Below are positions 6,095 through 13,471 of a DNA stretch of 13,587 bases, piece after piece. The first letter of the stretch is position 1. Every line of letters begins with the position of its first letter. Position numbers and translations under genes: made by a program. This stretch comes from an uncultured Porphyromonadaceae bacterium. GTDB taxonomy: Bacteria; Bacteroidota; Bacteroidia; Bacteroidales; Muribaculaceae. The stretch covers positions 1 through 13,587 of the forward strand of contig URZG01000028.1 in the NCBI GenBank assembly GCA_900552325.1, given 5' to 3'. The notes beneath the pieces were generated by a model. The model was not told where the DNA came from. It worked only from the letters and a program-made list of their open reading frames with translations, and ran no database searches.

Positions 6095-8920
6095 TCAATG
6101 GCGCATACCGGGAGGAGGACCGCCGGGACCGTGACCCCATCTGCCCGAGGTGCGAGAGGCGGGTTCGTTCCCCTTGCCGAAGGTGTTGAACCTGTAGGTG
6201 AAAGAGAGCATGAAGTAGCGGGTGAGGGTGTTGTAGTCCGTATCGTCGATGTAGTTGGCGGTGACGTTGCGGCGCACCGTTTGCTTCTGCTGGAGGATGT
6301 CGTATACCTTGAGCTGCAGGGTAGCGGCCTGGTTGCGCAGGAACTGATAGGAGATAGAGGCGTTCCACATCCACTGGTTCTCGTTGAACCCTTCGGCATA
6401 ACCCTGCGAGGCGGTGTAGTTGAGATCCGTGGCCAGCACTATGCCCAGGGGCGCGTACCATGTGGCGTTGAATCCCCCTCCGTAGTTATGGATTGTGCTC
6501 ACCGGCACGTTGGGGAGGGAGTTGTGGGTGGTGTTCAGGCGGTAGAACGGACGCAACTCCAGCTCCAGAGAGTGCGGGCGGAAAGCCAGCGAGGGGGATT
6601 CGGCCAGCATCAGCGAGCCGGAATTGTTGCGAAGACCGTTGTTATAACCCACGTTGCGGTTGTACATCACGAAGATGTTGTTGTTGAACGTCCACATCTT
6701 GTTGTGGCCGAAGGGCTGCGAGAACATATTCATGATGCGGCCCGACCACACGCCGTTGACATTTTCGTAGGTTGTGGTGCGTCCGCCCGACTGCGAGTCG
6801 AAATCAGTGCGCGATATGATGGAGTTCTGGGTCATATCCACATCCATCATCACCATTATGGAGCGCTGCGATTCGGTGTGGAACGAGTTGTAGCGGAGCA
6901 TCAGGTGGTGGTTGAACGAGGGGTTCAGCGCCGGGTTACCCACAACCACGTTTAGCGGGTTGGTATAGTCGGGCACGGGCTGCAGCTGCGTCATTGAAGG
7001 CTGCGACGAGCGCCCGCGGTAGAACATCATCATCGACGATACCTTCGAGAACTTGTAGCGGAAACGCAGGAACGGGGCGAAGTTCCATACCCACCGCTCG
7101 GGGATGGAGCGCTCGGAATGGCTGAGGTTGGTGGATTTCGACATCGACGGAATCAGCGAGATACCGGCATCGAGGTTGTAGGATGAACGCACCTGCTTGA
7201 AACCCACACGTATATTCTGCGAGAAGAAGTTGTTGCGGAAAGAGTTGGAGAGGGAATCGACATAGTGGCGCGGACCGAACACTATGTTGTCGAGATATTC
7301 AGGTCCGTCGGGAAGGGTGGCGATAGCCTTGTCCACGTTTCGGTCGGCGTTGTTCCAGTTGTAGCGCACGTTGTAGCTGAAAGTAAGGAAACGGCCATTC
7401 TTCACATTACCGAGAGGCTCGGTCCAGCTCAGGCGCGCCATCGCCGAGTTGGTCCATGTATGCGAGTTGGTGTACTGGTCGTAGGTGTCGATCGAATCGT
7501 TTCCGGCCTGGTTGAGCAGGCGGTAGAACACGTTGTGCGAGAAAGCGTCCTCACGTTCGCGCACGTTGCTCATGCGGTAGTTTGCCATCACGGAGAAGGA
7601 ACGGCCGCGGTGCGAGGCGAAGTTGTGGGTATAGATCAGTCGCGCCCCGGCTTCCCAGGAGGTGCCGTGCGATGAGGAGCGGTTATAGGACCGGTTCACC
7701 ATCGGCAGGCCGGGAGCCCCGGCCTGAAGGGTATCGGCGCTCCATGAACGGGAGTCGTTCTGGTTGAACGAGAAGTTGGGACGGAAGTCGAATGTATTGA
7801 ACGAGTCGGGCTTCCATTCCACACGAAAGTCGGCGCGCACGTTGTGGCCGCGATCGTTAGCCTCTTTGTAGGAGTTCTCGTAAGAAGCTGAGTCAGGGAA
7901 GATGTACTGGCGGCGCTGGCGGGTATAGGTGTCGCGGTCGGTATGGGAATACATCACGTCGCCCCCCACGCGAAATATCTCCTCTTTCCCCACGGAGAAG
8001 TTCACGCCGAAGTTCTGCGAGTTGTTGATACCCTGGTCGCCTCCGAAGCGGCGGAAACGCGAGCCGTTGCCGTCGGTAAAACCTAATTCGTTGGTGTTGT
8101 TGGCGTTGCCGATGAAAGTAATCTGGTTGCCGTTCCAGAAGCGGTTGATGTTGAAGGTGGCCTTGTAACGGTCGTCGGTGCCGTAGCCGGCCTCGGCCGT
8201 ACCGAACCAGCCGTTCTGCATCCCCTTCTTCACGGTGAGGTTGATCACGGTCTCGTCCTCGCCGTCGTCTACGCCTGTGAGACGCGCCAGGTCACTCTTG
8301 CGGTCGACCACCTGGAGTTTGTCCACCATGTTCACCGGCAGGTTCTTGGATGCCACTTTGGGGTCGTCAGAGAAGAATTCCTTGCCGTCGATGAGGATTT
8401 TCGTCACCTCCTTGCCGTTGGCGGTGATCTTGCCGTCGGAGTCCACCTCCACGCCGGGCAGACGTTTTAGCAGATCCTCCACCACGGCGTTGGGCTGTGT
8501 CTTGTAGGTGTCGGCGTTGTATTCTATGGTGTCCTGCATCACCTTGATGGGGGTTTTCACACCTATCACGGTGGTTTCCTTCAGCATCACCGAGCCTTCG
8601 CCGAGACGGAGGGTATCGGTGCGCAGGTTTGCCCCGGCCACGCGCACGTCGCGTGTGGCGCGGTCATAGCCCACGTATGTGGCCTCGAGAATATATTTGC
8701 CGGAGTTGACGCCGGCGATTGAGAATTTGCCGTCGGCATCGGTGATGCCACCCTTTACAAACGCGCTGTCGGAAGAAGCGAGCACACGGACGGTAGCTCC
8801 GGGGAGAGGCTCGGAGTAACTGTCGGCTACGACACCTGAGATATTATAGGCCCATGCAGCGGCTCCCGCCACCAAGGCGGAAACAAGCAGGGCTGACGGG
8901 CGTGATACTGAGATATTCAT
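6095..8920 (-). CDS. TonB-dependent-receptor-like outer-membrane beta-barrel protein
   Basis: Predicted 941-residue outer-membrane protein. Residues 1-24 are a signal peptide (ending 'AAAWA'). Residues about 25-112 form a carboxypeptidase-regulatory-like beta-sandwich (ISGVVADSYSEPLPGATVRV, GKFSIAGVNSGKYILEATYVGY). Residues about 115-230 form a plug-like domain (DTIEYNADTYKTQPNAVVEDLLKRLPGVEV, DGKEFFSDDPKVASKNLP, DDGEDETVINLTVKKG). The rest is a large barrel with many alternating aromatic strands, closing with 'YFMLSFTYRFNTF' and a Gly/Pro-rich tail (GGPPPGMRH) rather than a terminal Phe. This matches the Bacteroidetes 'outer membrane beta-barrel' branch of TonB-linked proteins, which usually lack an adjacent SusD partner; none is present here. 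The substrate is unknown. The start at 8920 is set by the signal peptide. A REPIN-like repeat lies 49 bp upstream of the start codon. Confidence 0.88.
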   Translation of the reverse strand: MNISVSRPSALLVSALVAGAAAWAYNISGVVADSYSEPLPGATVRVLASSDSAFVKGGITDADGKFSIAGVNSGKYILEATYVGYDRATRDVRVAGANLRTDTLRLGEGSVMLKETTVIGVKTPIKVMQDTIEYNADTYKTQPNAVVEDLLKRLPGVEVDSDGKITANGKEVTKILIDGKEFFSDDPKVASKNLPVNMVDKLQVVDRKSDLARLTGVDDGEDETVINLTVKKGMQNGWFGTAEAGYGTDDRYKATFNINRFWNGNQITFIGNANNTNELGFTDGNGSRFRRFGGDQGINNSQNFGVNFSVGKEEIFRVGGDVMYSHTDRDTYTRQRRQYIFPDSASYENSYKEANDRGHNVRADFRVEWKPDSFNTFDFRPNFSFNQNDSRSWSADTLQAGAPGLPMVNRSYNRSSSHGTSWEAGARLIYTHNFASHRGRSFSVMANYRMSNVREREDAFSHNVFYRLLNQAGNDSIDTYDQYTNSHTWTNSAMARLSWTEPLGNVKNGRFLTFSYNVRYNWNNADRNVDKAIATLPDGPEYLDNIVFGPRHYVDSLSNSFRNNFFSQNIRVGFKQVRSSYNLDAGISLIPSMSKSTNLSHSERSIPERWVWNFAPFLRFRYKFSKVSSMMMFYRGRSSQPSMTQLQPVPDYTNPLNVVVGNPALNPSFNHHLMLRYNSFHTESQRSIMVMMDVDMTQNSIISRTDFDSQSGGRTTTYENVNGVWSGRIMNMFSQPFGHNKMWTFNNNIFVMYNRNVGYNNGLRNNSGSLMLAESPSLAFRPHSLELELRPFYRLNTTHNSLPNVPVSTIHNYGGGFNATWYAPLGIVLATDLNYTASQGYAEGFNENQWMWNASISYQFLRNQAATLQLKVYDILQQKQTVRRNVTANYIDDTDYNTLTRYFMLSFTYRFNTFGKGNEPASRTSGRWGHGPGGPPPGMRH

Positions 8921-8969
8921 TGCAGAGCTTTGAAACAGTTGAACGGTTTACACAACATGCCGTTTCGAA

Positions 8970-9045
8970 TGTAGGGACGCTCCGCGGAGCGTCTGCATAA
9001 CATACCGAGTGTAATTTTCCGGACGCTCCGTGGAGCGTCCCTACA
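8970..9045. repeat. REPIN-like element: two inverted copies of a GGACGCTCC palindrome
   Basis: The element has 14-bp perfect terminal inverted repeats: TGTAGGGACGCTCC at 8970-8983 and its complement at 9032-9045. Each end is itself a palindrome (GACGCTCC-GC-GGAGCGTC core at 8976-8993, and GGACGCTCC-GT-GGAGCGTCC at 9021-9040), separated by about 27 A/T-rich bases. The two ends agree at 23 of 24 positions in the inverted sense. Three more copies occur at 13249-13424. It lies between a DUF1573 gene and the barrel gene, on the 5' side of the latter. The arrangement matches REPINs, two inverted REP units thought to be moved by RAYT (Y1) transposases, but no such gene is in the window. The remaining intergenic bases, 9046-9172 and 8921-8969, show no gene. 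Confidence 0.85.
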
Positions 9046-9172
9046 TTCAAACAATTATGATTTAAGCAACACTCTTATAGAGCCGTCAACAGATGAAACG
9101 TTTAATGCCAATTCCACGGTAATGGCTGAACGGGGAAATTTTATCCACTATCAGTACACCGTTAACATAATT

Positions 9173-10252
9173 TTATTTTTCACCCACCACACGCACTATC
9201 GTCAGCGGCTGCACCGGGTCGTTGGCGATAATCTGTATACGCGCATTGAGCAGTTCGGAAGGGAGAGCGGCCGGATCTATCGTCACGGTGACCGTGGCCT
9301 TTTTCCCTTTCTTTATCTTTGTGGCGGATACAGCCACATCTACCGCCGGATCAGGGGTATATACACGGCGTATCAGCAGGGGGGAGCGCCCGCGGTTCTC
9401 CACTGTGAATGTGCGGGTGAGCACCTCTTTTTCACCGGTGAGTTTCCCGAGATCGATGAGATCCGGCTCCACGGCTATCACCGGCGCCTGAGCCATCTGC
9501 GAGGGGGTGAGCATGGAGAAATCCTCCTCGAGTATGGCCGCCACATGGATGGTCTGCGCCATCCCGGTGGAAGGATCGGTAACGGTGAGCGAATCGGTGA
9601 TCACGCCGTAAAGGTCTGTGGCCGCCGGGGTGAGGGTCATGGTGTAGATAACCTGTTCGCCTGGTGCCACCGTCTCGGCCGACGGGGTGGCGCGCATATA
9701 CGCGGGCAATCCTGTGATCTCAGGCTTTATCTCCCCCTGCGAGGCGTTGTATATCTCCATGAAGCACGATTTGGCGCGACCTTTGAGCACGGAACCGAAC
9801 ATCAGTTTGTCGGACCGGAATTTCAGTGCCCCGGCCTGGACGGGATAACGCGACCGCAGGGTGTTCTGCGACCCTATCACCACTCCCGAGATGGTCAGCG
9901 TGTGCTGCGATCCGTCGCTGAGGGTGATCTTCACCGTCTTGGAAAAACGCCCCGGGCGCCCCACAGGGTTAAATGCCACCGTGATGTCGGCGGTATCGCC
10001 GGGAGCCACGGGGCTTTTCGTGTAGGAGGGTGTGGTGCAGCCGCAGGAGGCACGTGCCGAACGCACGGCCACATCCTCCGGGCCTTTGTTGACCATCCGG
10101 AAAACGCAGGTTACCTTGCCGTCGTCCTCATCGAAAGCCCCGAAATTATGCTCGGTTTCGAGCCAGCGTGTCTCACCGCGCATCCATGCCGGCGAAGCCG
10201 CCAACACCAGCAGAAGAACGGTTATCTTCCTGATTATAAACGGGAACTTCAT
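9173..10252 (-). CDS. Exported protein with N-terminal DUF1573 domain, multi-domain
   Basis: Predicted 359-residue exported protein. Residues 1-27 look like a signal peptide (IIRKITVLLLVLAASPAWMRG). Residues about 30-125 are a DUF1573 Ig-like domain (TEHNFGAFDEDDGKVTCVF, then the signature SCGCTTP with Cys70 and Cys72, and PVAPGDTADITVAFNP with RPGRFSKTV). A middle beta-rich domain spans about 130-235. A second DUF1573-like, Cys-free unit occupies about 255-359 (IDLGKLTGEKEVLTRTFTVENRG, then PLTIVRVVGEK). DUF1573 proteins are abundant and poorly characterised exported proteins in Bacteroidetes; the CGC pair could bind metal or form a disulfide, which is inference. The ATG overlaps the stop of the upstream single-domain paralog by 4 bp (ATGA, 10249-10252), so the two are almost certainly co-transcribed and translationally coupled. 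Confidence 0.85.
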   Translation of the reverse strand: MKFPFIIRKITVLLLVLAASPAWMRGETRWLETEHNFGAFDEDDGKVTCVFRMVNKGPEDVAVRSARASCGCTTPSYTKSPVAPGDTADITVAFNPVGRPGRFSKTVKITLSDGSQHTLTISGVVIGSQNTLRSRYPVQAGALKFRSDKLMFGSVLKGRAKSCFMEIYNASQGEIKPEITGLPAYMRATPSAETVAPGEQVIYTMTLTPAATDLYGVITDSLTVTDPSTGMAQTIHVAAILEEDFSMLTPSQMAQAPVIAVEPDLIDLGKLTGEKEVLTRTFTVENRGRSPLLIRRVYTPDPAVDVAVSATKIKKGKKATVTVTIDPAALPSELLNARIQIIANDPVQPLTIVRVVGEK

Positions 10253-10659
10253 TTGTTGGCCGGAATTACGAACCCTTTGATGGTGAGGGTCACTTTCTTA
10301 TCTTTCCCCTTGATGTTGGTGCGCACGTAGGCGTTCTTGGAGAACTCGCCGGGGCGCTGACGGGGGGAATAGGTTATGGATACTTTGGCGCGTTTGCCGG
10401 GCGCTATCGGTTTCTCGGGGAATTTCGGAGTGGTGCAGCCGCACGAGGCCGACACGGTGACAATAACCAGCGGCTCCGTCCCGGTATTGGTGAAATAGAA
10501 GTCGTGGGTCACGTTGCCTCCGTTTTCGGGGATACGTCCGAAATCATACTGCACCTCCTCGAATTTTATACCCGGAGCGCCTTTGGCCTCCTTTTTCTTG
10601 GCCGTCGCCGGGACGAGGCAGATCAGCAAAGCTGTCAGCAGGGTCAGAATATATTTCAT
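10249..10659 (-). CDS. Small exported DUF1573 protein
   Basis: Predicted 136-residue protein. Residues 1-20 are a signal peptide (MKYILTLLTALLICLVPATA), followed by a Lys-rich mature N-terminus. A single DUF1573 domain fills the rest: IKFEEVQYDFGRIPENGG, VTHDFYFTNTGTEPL, the SCGCTTP motif with Cys73 and Cys75, IAPGKRAKVSITYSP, and RPGEFSKNAYVRTN. Length is normal for single-domain members. It is the first gene of a two-gene unit with the larger DUF1573 gene. Its start codon directly abuts the foldback element at 10660-10842, so its promoter and leader must lie inside or beyond that element. TAATTTTG on the - strand (10671-10678) fits the Bacteroidetes -7 consensus, but sits so close to the ATG that the leader would be only a few bases. 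Function is unknown. Confidence 0.87.
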   Translation of the reverse strand: MKYILTLLTALLICLVPATAKKKEAKGAPGIKFEEVQYDFGRIPENGGNVTHDFYFTNTGTEPLVIVTVSASCGCTTPKFPEKPIAPGKRAKVSITYSPRQRPGEFSKNAYVRTNIKGKDKKVTLTIKGFVIPANK

Positions 10660-10842
10660 AAGTAACTGTTCAAAATTATTTTATATTAACCGGTCATCTT
10701 ATTTCAATGTTTCTTCGGCAAAATTTTTGAATCTTTTCCTCTCTTCATCAGTCGTGTAGCTCGCTACACTCCTTCTTCATCAAGAAAAATCTTCTAAAAA
10801 TTTTATCCGAACAAACATTAAAATAATTTCGACCAGTTACTT
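10660..10842. repeat. ~183-bp foldback (MITE-like) inverted-repeat element
   Basis: The ends AAGTAACTG (10660-10668) and CAGTTACTT (10834-10842) are exact inverted repeats. Inside them the arms keep matching: AAATTATTTTA, then AATGTTT-TTCGG, then AAAATTTTT, read inward from both sides. The centre is a perfect stem GTGTAGC/GCTACAC (10754-10760 and 10763-10769) with a TC loop. The left arm carries about 22 extra bases that look like a second, diverged copy of its own outer segment. CTTCATCA occurs in the same sense on both sides of the centre. The element fills all but 11 bp of the gap between rlmN and the DUF1573 gene. It is far more A/T-rich than its surroundings and encodes no plausible protein. 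It could be a non-autonomous mobile element or a bidirectional terminator. Confidence 0.75.
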
Positions 10843-10853
10843 AACATTGATTT

Positions 10854-11882
10854 TTAATTGTCTTTTTTGCCGGCAAGCATACCGCAGGCGGCGCTGACAT
10901 CCTCGCCTCGCGATGCGCGGATAGTGGCTGTGATGCCGTCATCGTTTAGCCTGTCACGGAACTCCTCCATTATCCTCTGCGAAGAGGGTAGCAGTTCGCT
11001 GCCGGGAATGGCGTGGAAACGGATCAGATTCACACGGCAGTCGAGACCGCGGAGCAGCCGGGTGAGGGCACGACCGTGACGCGCGTCGTCATTGACTCCC
11101 TTGAATAGTATATATTCGAAAGAGAGGCGCCGCTGATGCGAGAAATCGTACTGCCGCAGGATCTCCATCATCTCCGTTGCGGGAAGCGCCCCCTCGGCAG
11201 GCATCATCCCCTTTCGCTCGGCAGGGAAAGGGGAGTGGAGGGAGATGGCGATATGCACTTTGGTGAGATCCAGGAGCTGACGCAAAGTGCGGGCGTTGGC
11301 GCCCACGGAGGAGACAGTGATGCGCTTGGGGCTCCAGGCCATACCCCAGGGGGCGGTGAGAATCTCTATGGCGTCGAGCACGGCCGGGAGATTGTCGGTG
11401 GGCTCGCCCATCCCCATGAACACTATGTTGGTGAGCTTCTCTGCCTCGGGAACCGACAGTATCTGGTTGATGATCTGTGCGGCGGAGAGGGAGCCGTGGA
11501 ATCCCTGGCGCCCCGTCATGCAGAAGGAGCAGTTCATCTTGCATCCGGCCTGCGACGACACGCAGAGGGTATAGCGGTCGCCGTCGGGTATCATCACCGT
11601 CTCCACATTGTGGCCTCCCACGCCGGGGAAGAGATATTTCACCGTGCCGTCGGCACTGCGCACACTTGAAATGGGTTTGTGCCGCCCGGTTTCATAGCCG
11701 TTCTCGGCGAGCCGCGCGCGGGTGTTCTTGGAGAGTTCGGTCATCTCATCGAGCGTCCTTACACGCCCCACATAGAGGCGTCGCGCCATCTGTTTGGCGG
11801 TAAAGGGGGGCATACCGTTCTCGGCGGCCACGCGGCGGAGACCGTCGAGAGTAAGTCCTATAAGGGGTTTCTTTTCTTCCAT
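10854..11882 (-). CDS. rlmN: Dual-specificity RNA methyltransferase RlmN
   Basis: Radical-SAM enzyme that methylates C2 of A2503 in 23S rRNA and, in characterised homologs, A37 in some tRNAs; cytoplasmic. Length is 342 residues, close to the family norm. Residues about 1-90 are the N-terminal helical accessory domain. The radical-SAM cluster motif is C-x3-C-x2-C at Cys114, Cys118 and Cys121 (GCKMNCSFC). Cys107 (TLCVSSQAGC) lies seven residues before the first cluster Cys, as does E. coli Cys118, and Cys333 (SRGEDVSAACGML) corresponds to the methyl-carrying C-terminal Cys. MGMGEPTDN (156-164) is the GGE-like SAM motif, followed by 'SVGANARTLRQL' and 'HIAISLHS'. The start lies 4 bp after the pyrC stop, so the two probably form an operon. 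A foldback element follows 11 bp after its own stop and may terminate it. Confidence 0.96.
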   Translation of the reverse strand: MEEKKPLIGLTLDGLRRVAAENGMPPFTAKQMARRLYVGRVRTLDEMTELSKNTRARLAENGYETGRHKPISSVRSADGTVKYLFPGVGGHNVETVMIPDGDRYTLCVSSQAGCKMNCSFCMTGRQGFHGSLSAAQIINQILSVPEAEKLTNIVFMGMGEPTDNLPAVLDAIEILTAPWGMAWSPKRITVSSVGANARTLRQLLDLTKVHIAISLHSPFPAERKGMMPAEGALPATEMMEILRQYDFSHQRRLSFEYILFKGVNDDARHGRALTRLLRGLDCRVNLIRFHAIPGSELLPSSQRIMEEFRDRLNDDGITATIRASRGEDVSAACGMLAGKKDN

Positions 11883-11886
11883 CTGA

Positions 11887-13239
11887 TCAATGATTGAATG
11901 TTATGGGACGTGCCGCATGCACGTCGGAGACAATCTCACCGTGGCTCCACACACGCCGGCCGTTGACCCACGTCTGTTCCACGCTGAATTCAAGCTGCTT
12001 GCCTGCGTATGGAGTCCAGCCGCAACGGCTCAACACCATATCGTCGGTAACGGTATAGGGGGCGCAGGGTGCCACTACGGCCACATCGGCCCGGTAACCG
12101 GCACGGAGGAATCCACGCTCTTCTACACCGAAGAGCTGTGCCGGCGCGGCACACATGCGCTGTACCACGGTCTCATAGCTGAAATTCCCATCCTTGGCCA
12201 ACTGGAGCATCACCGGGAGGGAAAACTGCACAGAGGGCATACCGGAAGTGGCCGTGAGGGCGTTCCCCGATTTCTGTGCGCGCAGATGCGGGGCATGGTC
12301 GGTGGCCACAACATCTATCAGGCCGTCACGCAGGGCCGTGAGGAGCGCCTGACGGTCCACCTCTTCCTTTATGGCGGGATTGCATTTGGTGAGTCCTCCG
12401 GTAGCCTCCACCGACTCGGCGGTAAACACAAGGTAATGGGGGCAGGTCTCACAGGTTATACGTTTGCCGCTGACCGGCCCGGGGGAGAAGAAACGCAGTT
12501 CGTCGACGGTGGAGATATGCATCACGTGGAGACGCGCTCCGGTTTCCATAGCGAGTCTAACCGCCTTCTCCGTGGCTTCGAAGCAGGCGCGGCGCGAGCG
12601 GAGTATATGGTGTTTCGCCAGGGGTATCTCATCGCCGTGAACCTTCTGCAGCATCGCGCGGTTGCGGCGTATCACCTCCTCGCTTTCAGCATGTACGGCG
12701 ATCACACCGCGGAATTCGCGGAAGAGACGGCTCAGGGTGGCGTTGCGGTCGACGAGCATATCCCCTGTAGAAGAACCCATGAACACCTTTATACCCGGGA
12801 TGGCGCAGGGATTCATGGCCAGCAGTTCGTCGGCATTGGAGTTGGTGGCTCCGGGGAAGAAAGCGTAGTTGGCCACCGACACCTCGGCGGCACGGCGCAT
12901 CTTCTCCTCCCACGCCTCGCGGGTGGTGGTCTGTGGCTTTGTGTTGGGCATATCGAAGAAAGAGGTGACGCCTCCGGCTACTGCGGCGCGGCTTTCGGTG
13001 GCCATATCCCCCTTCTCGGTCAGTCCCGGATCGCGGAAATGCACGTGTTCGTCGATCGCGCCGGGGAGCACCATCCGTCCCGAGCAGTCCGTTATATCAT
13101 ATTCACTTTCAGGATAAAGGTCACAGTTCAGGGGGCCGCGGAGCACCTCCGCGATCCGCTCGCCGTCAATTACCACCGAACCGATGAACGAATCATCGCC
13201 GGTGTAGACCATACCTCCTGCAAGAATTATTTTTTTCAT
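11887..13239 (-). CDS. pyrC: Dihydroorotase
   Basis: Cyclises N-carbamoyl-aspartate to dihydroorotate, the third step of de novo pyrimidine synthesis; cytoplasmic amidohydrolase. The 450-residue length fits Bacteroidetes PyrC. Metal and active-site motifs are in order: His65 and His67 in DEHVHFRDPG, Lys151 in GIKVFMGSSTG (where a carboxylated Lys or an Asp bridges the metals in relatives), His183 in VHAE, His241 in HISTVDEL, and Asp314 in TDHAPH. ETCPHYL and SGMPSVQF also match. I place the start at the ATG at 13239 (MKKIILAGGM), the usual N-terminus. An in-frame upstream ATG at 13320 would make the first 27 residues read through a REP palindrome. The leader is only 9 bases from that palindrome. 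It lies downstream of a polyprenol-phosphate mannosyltransferase-type gene and 4 bp upstream of rlmN. Confidence 0.96.
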   Translation of the reverse strand: MKKIILAGGMVYTGDDSFIGSVVIDGERIAEVLRGPLNCDLYPESEYDITDCSGRMVLPGAIDEHVHFRDPGLTEKGDMATESRAAVAGGVTSFFDMPNTKPQTTTREAWEEKMRRAAEVSVANYAFFPGATNSNADELLAMNPCAIPGIKVFMGSSTGDMLVDRNATLSRLFREFRGVIAVHAESEEVIRRNRAMLQKVHGDEIPLAKHHILRSRRACFEATEKAVRLAMETGARLHVMHISTVDELRFFSPGPVSGKRITCETCPHYLVFTAESVEATGGLTKCNPAIKEEVDRQALLTALRDGLIDVVATDHAPHLRAQKSGNALTATSGMPSVQFSLPVMLQLAKDGNFSYETVVQRMCAAPAQLFGVEERGFLRAGYRADVAVVAPCAPYTVTDDMVLSRCGWTPYAGKQLEFSVEQTWVNGRRVWSHGEIVSDVHAARPITFNH

Positions 13240-13248
13240 TTCCAAATC

Positions 13249-13274
13249 TGTAGGGACGCTCCAAGGAGCGTCCG
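13249..13274. repeat. Single REP-like palindrome just upstream of pyrC
   Basis: A lone copy of the repeat found as pairs at 8970 and 13343: TGTAGGGACGCTCC, then AA, then GGAGCGTCC and a G. The stem is 9 bp (13254-13262 with 13265-13273) around AA. In the pyrC message the stem would end about 14 bases before the start codon, so it could affect translation. The flank GAAAAAAATAC resembles the flanks of two other copies (GAAAAATTAC, GGAAAATTAC). Confidence 0.8.
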
Positions 13275-13342
13275 AAAAAAATACCGGAATAAGAGACCAT
13301 TTGCCGCCAGGATGTATCAAAAATGCCTAAAACGGCTTTTGC

Positions 13343-13424
13343 TGTAGGGACGCTCCATGGAGCGTCCGAAAAATTACCTGCTAATCACGGTCTGTCCGCG
13401 GACGCTCCACGGAGCGTCCCTACA
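13343..13424. repeat. REPIN-like element, second copy
   Basis: The ends TGTAGGGACGCTCC (13343-13356) and its complement (13411-13424) are perfect 14-bp inverted repeats. Each forms a GGACGCTCC/GGAGCGTCC palindrome with AT or AC at the centre (13348-13367 and 13400-13419), and the two copies agree at about 25 of 26 positions in the inverted sense. The spacer is about 32 bases and unlike that of the element at 8970. It lies between the glycosyltransferase stop and pyrC. Confidence 0.85.
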
Positions 13425-13445
13425 AGGCCACCACCCGGATGGCCA

Positions 13446-13471
13446 CTCTCGCCTCTCGCCTCTCGCCTCTA
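13446..13471. repeat. Heptamer tandem repeat CTCTCGC, ~3.7 copies
   Basis: CTCTCGC occurs three times in exact tandem (13446-13466), followed by CTCT and an A. The last unit overlaps the stop codon of the glycosyltransferase gene (CTA at 13469-13471, TAG on the - strand). Because the array sits almost wholly after the stop, changes in copy number would not alter the protein. Confidence 0.7.

Noticed and set aside
6098..6955. + strand open frame inside the barrel gene
   Set aside because: Shadow of the 941-residue barrel protein, which has a full domain order on the - strand.
8844..9050. Small - strand gene covering the REPIN-like element
   Set aside because: It runs through the palindromes and into the barrel signal peptide in another frame; it has no protein-like features.
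9122..10330. Long + strand open frame antisense to the DUF1573 genes
   Set aside because: Composition is His/Gly/Arg-rich with no domain pattern, while the - strand carries clear DUF1573 motifs and signal peptides.
10671..10678. -7 promoter box TAATTTTG on the - strand before the small DUF1573 gene
   Set aside because: It fits TAnnTTTG, but lies only 11 bases from the start codon and lacks a clear -33 element, so the leader would be implausibly short.
13316..13342. Intrinsic terminator on the - strand after the glycosyltransferase
   Set aside because: AAAAGCC/GGC-A-TTTT with a T-run is suggestive, but the GC part is only 3 bp and the stem has a bulge; too weak to list.
11890..13347. Long + strand open frame antisense to pyrC
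   Set aside because: It mirrors pyrC codon structure; the - strand has all dihydroorotase active-site motifs.
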